A stretch of 64,000 nt of DNA from contig NZ_JASHJC010000011.1 in assembly GCF_030733385.1 (NCBI RefSeq), positions 100,748 through 164,747 of the forward strand, in the 5' to 3' direction. The stretch comes from Roseovarius sp. MMSF_3359 (lineage in GTDB: Bacteria > Pseudomonadota > Alphaproteobacteria > Rhodobacterales > Rhodobacteraceae). A model generated the notes under the pieces. It worked only from the letters and a program-made list of their open reading frames with translations. It was not told the DNA's origin and ran no database searches. The position numbers and the translations under genes are program-made. Below, piece by piece: positions 27,841 to 35,876 of the stretch (the stretch's first letter is position 1; each line of letters begins with the position of its first letter).

Positions 27841-29148
27841 TTATGCTTCCAGGTATCGGCGCCGCTCATCGGCACTGACGGCCGTGCGCAGGCTTGCATC
27901 CTCGGCAAGGCAGGCGGCTGTGAAGTTCTGCACGAACCGATCACCGAACAATCTTGCTGCGGCATCGCTTTGCGCCATTCTGTGCGCCGCCTCGTAAAGA
28001 TCGCGCGGGAACCGCTGTGCGCCTTCGGGCACATCATCAGGTCCCGCGGCCTGCGCCGCAGGGGGCGCGCTCAACCCCCGCTCAACCCCGTCAAGCCCCG
28101 CGCCCAACATCAGCGCCATGGTCAGATACGGGTTGCAGTCCGACGGAGGCGACCGGAATTCCAGCCGCGCCATGTCGGAGTCGGACGGCACCGAGCGCAC
28201 GGCGGTGGTAAAGGTGTATTCCGCCCAGGTCACGGCCTTGGGCGCCCAGGATCCCGGCGCGAGGCGACGATATGCGTTAACCGAACTTGTGCACATCGCG
28301 AAGCACTCGGGCACAACGTCGATCATCCCCGCGATAAAGCTTTTGGCCAGATCGTTCGTGCGGCCGGACGCGTCCGAGAACAGGTTCGCGCCGCTTGCCT
28401 TGTCACGCAACGACAGGGTGCAATGGCCACCGATCCCGGGATAATCGGGCCCCAGGTACGGCATGAAACTGACGGTCAGGTCGTTCCGCCTTGCCCATGA
28501 GCGGGCTGCGAGCCGGAAGAAGGCCGCGTCATCCGCCGCGCGCAAGCCGCGCGTGGCTCCAAGCGTCGCCTCGAGGCAACCGGGGCCAAGCTCAACCCCA
28601 AGACCGAAGAGGCAGACATCATATCCCATGATCTCGGCTTCCAGGTCGCGGATCAACTCGGCATGGATGGCTGCGGTTGTTCCCGACCAGCATTTGTTGT
28701 CAGGTGCGAATTTTTCGAGGTTCTCGAATCCGCGCTCGCGCACGGACATGTCGGTTTCATCGAGCAGGATCAATTCGAACTCGAACCCGGCATCGACGAC
28801 ATAGCCCATTGCCTCGGCTCGCTGAAGCTGACGGCGCAAGACCTGGCGAGGCATCACCTCTTCCGGTTCTCCGGCCATTTCGGCGATGATTGCGACGGCA
28901 CCGGGCTCTGCCGGGTAGCGGCGAATGCTGTCGGCGTCGATCTTCTGCTGTTCGGTATAATAGGACGAACCACCGATCAAATTGTCGGCGCTGTCCCAAT
29001 AGGCAACCACGTTGGCGAACCGCGGGTCCTGCGCCCATTGCAGAAACTGGTCGCGCCGCAACCGCCTTTCGCGGAAGATCGAGGCGTAGTCAAATTGGCC
29101 GACATGGACGACCTCTGCCTCATGTTCTTGCAGCAGCTTCTCAAACAA
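27841..29148 (-). CDS. glutamine-synthetase-like gamma-glutamyl-amine ligase (2)
   Basis: 435 residues if started at TTG 29148, which has a GAGGAG ribosome site seven bases upstream and overlaps the P450 stop by eight bases; an ATG at 29205 would add 19 residues but lies deeper inside the P450 gene. GS features: FEFELILLDET, ELGPGCLEATLGA, GIGGHCTLSLRD, VNAYRRLAPGSWAPKAVTW and ARLEFRSPPSDCNPYL. It is only distantly like its neighbour. Two tandem GS-like proteins may have different amine substrates or form a mixed oligomer (inference). Confidence 0.82.
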   Translation of the reverse strand: MFEKLLQEHEAEVVHVGQFDYASIFRERRLRRDQFLQWAQDPRFANVVAYWDSADNLIGGSSYYTEQQKIDADSIRRYPAEPGAVAIIAEMAGEPEEVMPRQVLRRQLQRAEAMGYVVDAGFEFELILLDETDMSVRERGFENLEKFAPDNKCWSGTTAAIHAELIRDLEAEIMGYDVCLFGLGVELGPGCLEATLGATRGLRAADDAAFFRLAARSWARRNDLTVSFMPYLGPDYPGIGGHCTLSLRDKASGANLFSDASGRTNDLAKSFIAGMIDVVPECFAMCTSSVNAYRRLAPGSWAPKAVTWAEYTFTTAVRSVPSDSDMARLEFRSPPSDCNPYLTMALMLGAGLDGVERGLSAPPAAQAAGPDDVPEGAQRFPRDLYEAAHRMAQSDAAARLFGDRFVQNFTAACLAEDASLRTAVSADERRRYLEA

Positions 29149-30349
29149 TTCGACGCTCCTCGGGGTCGAAACGGATCGGCAGGGACAGAGGACCCGTATT
29201 ACCACTGTCTGGCAGCCATTCGGCGGGCCCGTCCGGCACCGGGTTCCTCAACCGCTGCGCCAGCATCTTCAGTGCCTCGGACATGTCGCCACGCGCGATG
29301 GGAGAGCCGATGCAATGATGCTTGCCGCCACCGAATCCGAAATTCGGCTTGCGTTTGACGGTGATATCGAAACCGGGTTCGAAATGCGTGGGGTCAGTGG
29401 CGGCAGATTCAGAAAATAGATGGATTGTCGTGCCTTGCGGGATCGCCAAGCCCTTGTATTCGAAATCTTCCATCGCCTCGCGTGTCACCCAGGTGACCGT
29501 CGGCCGAACGCGCATCACCTCCTCAACCGCCTGACGTCCGAGGTCAGGATCGTTTCCGAGAATTTTCCACTGTTCGGGATGCTCGACAAACGTCGCCATC
29601 GCCAGGCCCAGCTGGTTGCGAGTGGTGTCTATTCCGCCAAAGATCGACAGCACGATCATGTCCAGAAGCTCTTGATCGCTGAGTGAATCCTTGTCGGCAT
29701 TGGCCGAGATCAGCGCACCGATGAAATCTTCCCGAGGATGGGCGCGGCGATCTGCGACGACCTCCCGGGCAAAGTCGAAGAACCACTCTGTGGCCGCATC
29801 CACGCGAGGCTCGTCCCGAGCATAGTTTACGCCAAGCGCATAGCCCATCTCGACAGCGTGGTCGGTCAGCTCGCGCCATTGGTCGCCCGACACCCCCACA
29901 AGCGAGCAGATCACCCGCGCGGCGTAAGGCTCGGCGAAATCCGCCATGAATTCGCATTTGCCGACCGACGCAAAGTTCGAGATCAGTTCGTCACACAACG
30001 CCTGGAACTCCGGGATCAGAGAACTGACCAGTTTGGGCGCGAAGGCCGGCGCGCCCAGCTTGCGCAAACGCCGATGATCGTCGCCCTCGACATTGAGCAT
30101 GATCCGCTTCCACCATTGCGACCAAAGACCGGATGTGCCGTTGTGCTCCGGCCAGCGGTAGGACCCCTGCCGCAGCGACGGGTGCATGATCATCTCTTTC
30201 ATCTCTTCGTAACGCAGCACGGCCAAACCGTACGGCGTTCGGGCAAACCAACTTTCCTCGCGGGCGCGGCGTACAGCGTCGGAGCGGGTAGAGAAGTTCG
30301 GATCGGACGGATCCAGAAACGGCGCATCGTCGATTTTCGGCACTCCCAT
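29141..30349 (-). CDS. cytochrome P450 monooxygenase
   Basis: 402 residues, soluble bacterial P450 size. I-helix FGGIDTTRNQ (oxygen activation), K-helix ExxR in EEVMRVRP, and the haem loop FGFGGGKHHCIGSPIAR with the thiolate Cys at residue ~346. First gene of the minus-strand operon that also encodes the ferredoxin at 21309. P450s beside glutamine-synthetase-like genes are known from mycobacterial cyclic secondary-amine (morpholine/piperidine) degradation, which supports an amine substrate here; the exact substrate is unknown. Divergent from the Lrp regulator across 129 bases. Confidence 0.95.
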   Translation of the reverse strand: MGVPKIDDAPFLDPSDPNFSTRSDAVRRAREESWFARTPYGLAVLRYEEMKEMIMHPSLRQGSYRWPEHNGTSGLWSQWWKRIMLNVEGDDHRRLRKLGAPAFAPKLVSSLIPEFQALCDELISNFASVGKCEFMADFAEPYAARVICSLVGVSGDQWRELTDHAVEMGYALGVNYARDEPRVDAATEWFFDFAREVVADRRAHPREDFIGALISANADKDSLSDQELLDMIVLSIFGGIDTTRNQLGLAMATFVEHPEQWKILGNDPDLGRQAVEEVMRVRPTVTWVTREAMEDFEYKGLAIPQGTTIHLFSESAATDPTHFEPGFDITVKRKPNFGFGGGKHHCIGSPIARGDMSEALKMLAQRLRNPVPDGPAEWLPDSGNTGPLSLPIRFDPEERRIV

Positions 30350-30478
30350 AGCATTCCCACTGTTTGTTCGGCAAATTTAGATCAGTTCCGAATATTCGCC
30401 GGATTTTTCACTGGACACAGAATGATCTGTGTGTCACTTCGTCGCAATCGAATTAAATTCGAACCAGAAGAGGTGAAA
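30350..30478. promoter_or_regulatory. divergent promoter region, P450 operon / Lrp regulator
   Basis: 129-base AT-richer gap between divergently transcribed P450 (-) and Lrp/AsnC (+) genes. It must hold the promoters of both. The stretch around 30441-30465 (AATCGAATTAAATTCGAA) contains the near-palindrome TTCGAA next to AATTAAATT, a plausible regulator site. No exact -10/-35 pair was assigned. Confidence 0.5.
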
Positions 30479-30946
30479 ATGCCGCTTGACCGAACAGACC
30501 GTCAAATTCTCGAACTTCTGCAGAAGGATGCTCGGTTGATGAACAAACAGCTCGCGGCCGAAGTGGGGCTTGCGCCCTCATCTGTCCATGAGCGGGTGAA
30601 GAGGCTTTGGCAGGAAGGTGCCATCGAGGGAACCGAGACCGTGGTAAACCCCAAGCGCCTTGGCTTCGGGCTTGCCGCGGTGATCTTCGTCAACATCTCG
30701 AAAGAAGGCCAGGTCAACATCAACACACTCATGGAGGACCTTGTGGCGGTTCCGGAAATCCAGAATGTGTATCTTGTCACTGGCCGGTACGACCTTGTGG
30801 TTTCGCTGATCGCGCGCGACATGGACCACCTGAAGTCCATCGCCTACCACGCGCTGACCGAGCGCATCGAGATAACTACCTACGAAACGTCGATTGCCTA
30901 CGAACATAAGCGCAGCGGAATGATACCGGTCGGCCTTGACCGATAA
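30479..30946 (+). CDS. Lrp/AsnC-family regulator
   Basis: 155 residues from ATG 30479 with an AGAGGTG ribosome site; the frame is open far upstream but that part is antisense to the P450. N-terminal helix-turn-helix LDRTDRQILELLQKDARLMNKQLAAEVGLAPSSVHERVKRL, then the RAM effector domain with VPEIQNVYLVTGRYDLVVSL. Lrp/AsnC proteins sense amino acids and related metabolites and usually regulate the divergent neighbour, here the P450/GS/ABC operon (inference). Confidence 0.93.
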   Translation: MPLDRTDRQILELLQKDARLMNKQLAAEVGLAPSSVHERVKRLWQEGAIEGTETVVNPKRLGFGLAAVIFVNISKEGQVNINTLMEDLVAVPEIQNVYLVTGRYDLVVSLIARDMDHLKSIAYHALTERIEITTYETSIAYEHKRSGMIPVGLDR

Positions 30947-31229
30947 GACCAGCGTCCTTGCACGTTATGAATAACAAGCTGGAGTTGGTAGCGATTGGGA
31001 AGAGTGGCGGGTCTGTCCGCAAGTTGTGAGTCCACCTACTAACCAATCTTGCACCTGCATCGAATGTCCGAAGTACGGGCCGCGGCCGCAGCATTCGACA
31101 GGATGGTTCAACGGCAGCTTGGTGCCATTCGGTGCCGCTGCGGGGCTCGGCGTATGACTGGTTTGTCCCGCCTTGCGTGAATTTGTCAGCACTATCGCGA
31201 ATGGCGGCAATAGCTCGAATTTAGTGCAA

Positions 31230-31592
31230 TCATTTCAGCCATCCCGCCTGATAATCCAGAAACAATGTCCCGCTGTCCGTCATCTCGATGCGAGGTGCTC
31301 GCTCCGGATCACCCCCCTGCCCCGACTCCGCGGGATATTGATCAAGAACGCGGTCGTAGTCCTGCGCAGCCGCTGTCGCCTCCTGGCGTATCCGCCCCGA
31401 GGCTTGATTGAGGCAGTTCAGGTAGTCTTCGACGTCCGAGAAGTAACCGCGAAAAGCCGATCGAATTTCCCGCGCCCCGTATCCCGCATCCGACAGATAA
31501 CCTGCATCAGGGCGAACGGGCTCGATACAGGCCTCCTGCGCCACCGCATTCGAAGCGGCGAGCATAGCAATCACAGAAGTCAGGCGCCCCAT
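31230..31592 (-). CDS. small exported protein of unknown function
   Basis: 120 residues with a signal peptide (MGRLTSVIAMLAASNAVAQ). The mature chain has a Cys pair (EACIEPVRPDAGY and DYLNCLNQASG), a helical middle, and ends in GTLFLDYQAGWLK. It follows the relaxase gene by 49 bases on the same strand, so it may be the last gene of the mob unit. Not recognised as a named family; a periplasmic accessory of conjugation is conceivable. Confidence 0.65.
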   Translation of the reverse strand: MGRLTSVIAMLAASNAVAQEACIEPVRPDAGYLSDAGYGAREIRSAFRGYFSDVEDYLNCLNQASGRIRQEATAAAQDYDRVLDQYPAESGQGGDPERAPRIEMTDSGTLFLDYQAGWLK

Positions 31593-31641
31593 TTTTCATC
31601 TCCTTTATCGGTTGGGGCAATAAGGTCTGCCCCAGCACAAT

Positions 31642-32880
31642 TTACCGCTCTCTGCCTGGCCCCTTGTCGCGATCCGGCACCCCTTTTTCAGCACCCTGTT
31701 CTCGTACCGAGGTGCGATCGTCCGGACCCGCCGTACTTGGCTTGCTGCGCGTCGCGGACTGTTCAACCGCAACCTCCCGCGCCAGGGCCGCCCGTTCGGT
31801 CGTAACGTCGGTCAGACCAGCAGCGAACTTCTCAGTGGCGCGCGCAAGCGCACGGTCTTCCGGATCGGGTGATCGCGTCAGGATCGCTGCGGCCGCTGAA
31901 TAGGTGGTCAGTACGCGATTTCGACGCGCGACGATTGCCGTATCCCACGGTCGATCCGGAATCTGGCCGCCATGATCCGCCACATCCCGCCGCACTTCGC
32001 GTTGTTTGGCCTTGTCGATGGCAACCGCCTCACCGCGCTGGCGGATCTTGTAGACGGGCGTACGCTCGCCCCTGCGGGTCACACCGCGCGCGGAACGCGG
32101 TGTCGACTCCGCCTCGATTCCGCGCTGCCGCAGTTTTGTGGCGAAGGTATCGCGCAGATGTTGCAGGTCGGCTTTGCGCAGATTGAGTTTTATCCCGTCA
32201 TGACCGACGGTGCGCACAGTCAGATGTACATGGGGATGTTTCGTATCGGTATGCAGCGCCATGACATAATCATGTCGTCCGCCAAACTCCTGCTGGGCCA
32301 GGGCGCGCACGGCATCTTTCACGGCGCTCGCATTGGTGTTGTCCGGCATCGAGAATACGATGCTGGTGGTGATCCGGGTGCGGTCCGAGGCCAGACCATT
32401 GGCGCGATCTTCGTCATGGCTCTGCATCCATTCGGCACAGAGCGCGGCCGTCGCGGCCATTCCGGTCAGCACATCGCCAAGACCGTTCTCCAGATCAAGC
32501 TTGCCATTGCGGCTGATGTAATCGAAATGCGCTGCGACGCGCGCGCCCTCGGTCTGGCGATTGACCTGGATCGGGTTGCCATGCTTGTCCATCTTTGCGG
32601 GTTTGGACACCTTCGCCATGACCTCGGGCGCGCCGCGCACGACACGGGCCAGCCGCGCCTTGTCCGCGGCGCTGATCGATGCAGCCTGGGTCTCCGACCG
32701 CCCTACCCCACTCGACGAGGAATTGCCCGCAGATTGCTTGCGGGGGCTCGCATCTCCCTGCCCGTCCCTGCCCGCCTTTTCCGTCGAGAAATTCCCCGCT
32801 GCCGGCGAGCGGACCGACCAGCCACTTTTGGGATTGGACCAGCAGTCCTCGAACCCCAGAGTGGATTTGAAATCACTCAC
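31642..32880 (-). CDS. VirD2-like relaxase (MOBP type)
   Basis: 412 residues from GTG 32880, which has AGGAGG four bases upstream and overlaps the mobC stop by eight bases. Residues ~80-250 form the nuclease domain: VAAHFDYISRNGKL carries the likely catalytic Tyr in HxxYISR, and HTDTKHPHVHLTVR is the metal-binding His triad. The C-terminal ~150 residues are basic and disordered, probably the secretion signal read by VirD4. It nicks oriT and pilots the strand through the T4SS. The motifs fit the MOBP class that includes VirD2 and RP4 TraI. Confidence 0.88.
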   Translation of the reverse strand: MSDFKSTLGFEDCWSNPKSGWSVRSPAAGNFSTEKAGRDGQGDASPRKQSAGNSSSSGVGRSETQAASISAADKARLARVVRGAPEVMAKVSKPAKMDKHGNPIQVNRQTEGARVAAHFDYISRNGKLDLENGLGDVLTGMAATAALCAEWMQSHDEDRANGLASDRTRITTSIVFSMPDNTNASAVKDAVRALAQQEFGGRHDYVMALHTDTKHPHVHLTVRTVGHDGIKLNLRKADLQHLRDTFATKLRQRGIEAESTPRSARGVTRRGERTPVYKIRQRGEAVAIDKAKQREVRRDVADHGGQIPDRPWDTAIVARRNRVLTTYSAAAAILTRSPDPEDRALARATEKFAAGLTDVTTERAALAREVAVEQSATRSKPSTAGPDDRTSVREQGAEKGVPDRDKGPGRER

Positions 32881-33421
32881 TGCCTGCCTCCTCTCCGATC
32901 TGGAACCTAAAGCGCCCGCCGGCATATTTCGCGAGCTCTGTTCTCAATGCCTGCACCTCCCGACGCATGGTCTGCAGTTCCTCCTTGGTTGGCGCGTAGC
33001 TATCGCCGGTGAAGACGCCGCGGTTCATGACCGTGGCCATCTGGTTGAGATTGGTCGCCATGCCCCGCAACTGACGAAACGCCGTCTGGATGATCTTGCG
33101 CTCGCCCGTCACCGGCTGAGGGGCGGATCTGACGCGCGCCGTCAGCAGGCGCGATGCCCAAGTTGAGACTGGAACATGCTGGGACTTGGCCTCGCGCTCC
33201 AGCGACTGCCGAACCCCCTGGCCAAGACGGACTGTCACCTTGCCCTCACGGCGCGCTTTGGTTTGCTTCTGATCCGGAACGTCGGCTTCGCCTGACACCG
33301 TTTCAATCACCTGCCGCAGAAACTCAGACGGAGATAGCCCGTGCTCAGCCGCAACCGCTTCAAAGCGGGTCTTGCTGGCGGGCGCGACACGAGCGCGGAC
33401 GAGTTCAGATTTCTGAGGCAT
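32873..33421 (-). CDS. mobC: MobC-like relaxosome accessory protein
   Basis: 182 residues from ATG 33421 (a TTG two codons upstream is possible). N-terminal KSELVRARVAPASKTRFEAVAAEHGLSPSEFLRQV looks like a ribbon-helix-helix DNA-binding domain. The C-terminal IIQTAFRQLRGMATNLNQMATVMNRG is the MobC signature (xLxxxGxNLNQ). MobC helps melt oriT and load the relaxase. It lies directly next to the candidate oriT and overlaps the relaxase start. Confidence 0.88.
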   Translation of the reverse strand: MPQKSELVRARVAPASKTRFEAVAAEHGLSPSEFLRQVIETVSGEADVPDQKQTKARREGKVTVRLGQGVRQSLEREAKSQHVPVSTWASRLLTARVRSAPQPVTGERKIIQTAFRQLRGMATNLNQMATVMNRGVFTGDSYAPTKEELQTMRREVQALRTELAKYAGGRFRFQIGEEAGSE

Positions 33422-33570
33422 AATCAATCCGTGCTACAATGCTGGCGCTTCGCCTATCCTGCATTAGTCTCCTCCTTCATCGGTTTTGTGCTCCGGGAGC
33501 ACATTTCTTCTGTTCAACAGTTGTGCCCAGAGGGCGCCTTTTTCTTCGGGAGGTGCATCTTCCGGGGGGG

Positions 33571-33699
33571 TCAAAACAGGATCAGTTACCCACACCCCCT
33601 CCGCTCCGATGTTTGATGTCTCCGCTCCGGGGGCGCAGGGTCGGGGCATTTTCTCCTGAAGTCGAAAACCCCCCGACTGGATAACCGATCCTGCTTTGA
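33571..33699. other. candidate origin of transfer (oriT)
   Basis: In the 330-base gap between parB and mobC, two 21-base arms (33571-33591 and 33679-33699) form an inverted repeat with 18 of 21 matches, 87 bases apart. Each arm contains GATCCTG followed by a pyrimidine: GATCCTGCTTTGA on the plus strand in the right arm, GATCCTGTTTTGA on the minus strand in the left arm. This matches the ATCCTG|Y nick core known for MOBP relaxases (RP4, Ti borders). The spacer has two copies of TCCGCTCCG and poly-C/G runs. Location beside mobC and relaxase fits. Short open frames over it look non-coding. Confidence 0.65.
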
Positions 33700-33755
33700 C
33701 GTCTGCTTGGCAGGCGTGGTTTCTTGTCTGATCCCGGCGCGGGCACGGGTATTGA

Positions 33756-34730
33756 TTACGCATCGATGACTTCGAGCAGCTCGATTTCGGTTAAAGCAAT
33801 CTCCTCGAGCCGCGCACCATTGTCGAAGCTCACCACGAGTGCTCTGTTTGAACCGGGTTTGCGGTCAGTCAGAATCCGACCGATGTCACCCTGATGTCGG
33901 CAAAGAATGGCGACAGGACCGGTTTGGGTACGAGCCGCTTCTGGCTCCGCATCGGGGGCGATCTCATCTGAAGACCGTGACAATATGAACGAACCGGAAT
34001 TCTGCTGATCCGGCTGATCGGTGTCATCGGTTGAAGGTGCGCCCTGCCCCGCATCAATCTCGGATCGCAGGGCCCCGACGGTGACACGCGTAATATCCTC
34101 TGCCGGTGTATTGGTCAGAAACTCGCGCACGGCACCTTCATCCTTCTTCCACAGCGAGCCGAGATCAGACAATGCGAGAACAGGCGTATTCGCGCGTGCC
34201 AGCGCCTGCAATTCGTCAGGCATCTTTGCGATTCCGGCGTATCTGGAAACCGCTGACTCGCTCCAACCCAGGGCCTTGGCGATCTCGGGGCGTTTCTTGC
34301 CCGCCTCCCGCATTTGCCCGACAGCCTGCGCGATTTCCCACGTCGTCAGATCAGCACGCTGCACGTTTTCGGTGAGCTGGATGGCGCGCAGCTCCGCCGT
34401 CGCCTCCCGCACGATCGCCGGAATGTGCACCAGCCCGGCCAGTTGTGCCGCCCGCCAGCGGCGCTCGCCCATGATGATGAGATGCTTGCCGTTGGCATTT
34501 CTCGGCTGCACCGTAATTGGCTGAAGCACGCCCTGGACCGCGATGCTTTCGCTCAGAGACTTGAGCTTGTCTTCGTCAAACACCCGTCGCGGCTGATCTG
34601 GGTCGGGTACGATCTCGGACAGATCAATCTGTTGCTCGCCGCCCTCGGGCGCTTGTTTGCTATTCGAAAACTTGTCCAGTTTTCCCGAGGCCGCCAATCT
34701 ATCCAGCGTGTCGGTAAGGCTGCGCGCCAT
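33756..34730 (-). CDS. parB: plasmid partition protein ParB
   Basis: 324 residues. ParB/Spo0J N-terminal CTPase domain: IVPDPDQPRRVFDEDKLKSL, GVLQPITVQP and the C-motif GERRWRAAQLAGL, then TENVQRADLTTWEIAQAV and the helix-turn-helix RPEIAKALGWSESAVSRYAGI. The C-terminus (residues ~235-324) has a variable linker and a short dimerisation domain. It overlaps the 3' end of parA by 32 bases. ParB binds centromere-like parS sites; none was recognised by eye. Confidence 0.93.
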   Translation of the reverse strand: MARSLTDTLDRLAASGKLDKFSNSKQAPEGGEQQIDLSEIVPDPDQPRRVFDEDKLKSLSESIAVQGVLQPITVQPRNANGKHLIIMGERRWRAAQLAGLVHIPAIVREATAELRAIQLTENVQRADLTTWEIAQAVGQMREAGKKRPEIAKALGWSESAVSRYAGIAKMPDELQALARANTPVLALSDLGSLWKKDEGAVREFLTNTPAEDITRVTVGALRSEIDAGQGAPSTDDTDQPDQQNSGSFILSRSSDEIAPDAEPEAARTQTGPVAILCRHQGDIGRILTDRKPGSNRALVVSFDNGARLEEIALTEIELLEVIDA

Positions 34731-35472
34731 GGCATGTCTCTCCCATTACTTTTGCATAGAACCAATCAAAGAACGCGGTGAATTCCGCCACCGCCTCACG
34801 ACCGCTGCGGGTCTTGATCTCCATGAGCGACACACCCGCATCCTGGGCCTGCACGTAGGCCGCGCGGTTCCGGATCGCATGGGGCACAAGCAGGCGTTCG
34901 AACGCCTCCGCGACGGTGACAAGCGCATCCCGCTCCACCTGCTTCACCGCGTCGAATCGCGATGGCAGCAGCCCCAGAAGTTCCAGCCCCGGATTGTGTT
35001 CCTGGGCCGCGATGAAAGCTTCCAGCACGCCTTCGATGCCATCGAGCGAAAACCGTTTCAGCTCGATTGGCACCAAAAGATAATCCGATCCCAGAAGCGC
35101 CCCGTAAACCACTTCGGAGAAGCTGGGCGGGGCGTCGATCACGCAGAAATCGGCGCCGTGGCTGTGAACCAGTCCGTTGCGCACATTGAGAAGAACATCA
35201 TCAGAATTCTGCGCCAACAGGTCTTTGTGGCCGGGCAGAATGCCGATCTCGCCGGCGCTCAGATCGGCCTCGGTGGACGCGCCCTTAGTCACCAGGTCAA
35301 GCGCGCTGCCCAGGTCTTTGCCGGTTTCAAATGATCCGGTGAAGTTCCGCTGGCTGTCGAGATCGACGCCGATCACCGAATGCCCCCTGTCTGCCAGCGC
35401 ATAGACGATCTGGCTGGCAATCGTGGTCTTCCCGACCCCGCCCTTGTTATTGGCAATGATGATCTTCTTCAT
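34699..35472 (-). CDS. parA: plasmid partition ATPase ParA
   Basis: 257 residues. Deviant Walker A KGGVGKTT at residues ~10-17, Walker A' GVDLDSQRN, and FCVIDAPPSFSEVVYGALL as Walker B. There is no N-terminal DNA-binding extension, so it is the small (type Ib-like) ParA. With the overlapping parB it forms the segregation module. Its 404-base upstream gap contains strong hairpins. Confidence 0.93.
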   Translation of the reverse strand: MKKIIIANNKGGVGKTTIASQIVYALADRGHSVIGVDLDSQRNFTGSFETGKDLGSALDLVTKGASTEADLSAGEIGILPGHKDLLAQNSDDVLLNVRNGLVHSHGADFCVIDAPPSFSEVVYGALLGSDYLLVPIELKRFSLDGIEGVLEAFIAAQEHNPGLELLGLLPSRFDAVKQVERDALVTVAEAFERLLVPHAIRNRAAYVQAQDAGVSLMEIKTRSGREAVAEFTAFFDWFYAKVMGETCHGAQPYRHAG

Positions 35473-35710
35473 TGCCCGCTTGTCCCGTCATGCGGGCACG
35501 ATTCATACCTGTTCGACACTTGCTCGAATTCCCTTTTTGTTGAATTTTCTGCTCAGAGACGAAGGCTTCGCAAACCACGCCCTCAGGTTGTATTCTGAGT
35601 GCCGCATTCACCACCGCGCTGCAACGGGAAACTGCTTCGATTCAATGCATTGACCGAAATTCGCCGAAGGGTGGGAGAGGATTGTCAGCCGACGCTATCT
35701 GGCGTGGCGC

Positions 35711-35784
35711 GCGGCCAGGTTCTGGCCGCCCCAGCGGGAGCGCCAGTCCCTGCTCGTCGGGGCATTGTCCCGACCGGCAGGGAC
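35711..35784. other. pair of strong hairpins upstream of parA
   Basis: In the gene-free stretch 35473-35876 there are two adjacent structures. 35711-35729: GCGGCCAG / CTGGCCGC, 8-bp perfect stem with a 3-base loop. 35746-35784: outer stem GTCCCTGC / GCAGGGAC enclosing an inner stem TCGGG / CCCGA. No U tract follows in either direction, so simple intrinsic termination is doubtful. Candidates are a structured RNA, a par control region or an origin element. The rest of the gap shows nothing I can name. Confidence 0.55.
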
Positions 35785-35876
35785 ACCAGAGGATGGCTAA
35801 GGATTTAGCCCGAAAGCCGACAGTGAGAGCACATTCAAAAGGGCAAAGCGATTTTGACGATCGCAGATCGTGCTCG

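Noticed and set aside
33464..33763. 99-residue minus-strand frame over the candidate oriT
   Set aside because: Proline- and cysteine-scattered sequence with no family resemblance. It overlaps parB and the inverted repeat, and non-coding oriT sequence explains it better.
34699..35472. repABC replicon
   Set aside because: ParA and ParB are present, but ParA is the small type without an N-terminal extension, and no RepC-like gene follows parB. The next genes are mobC and relaxase.
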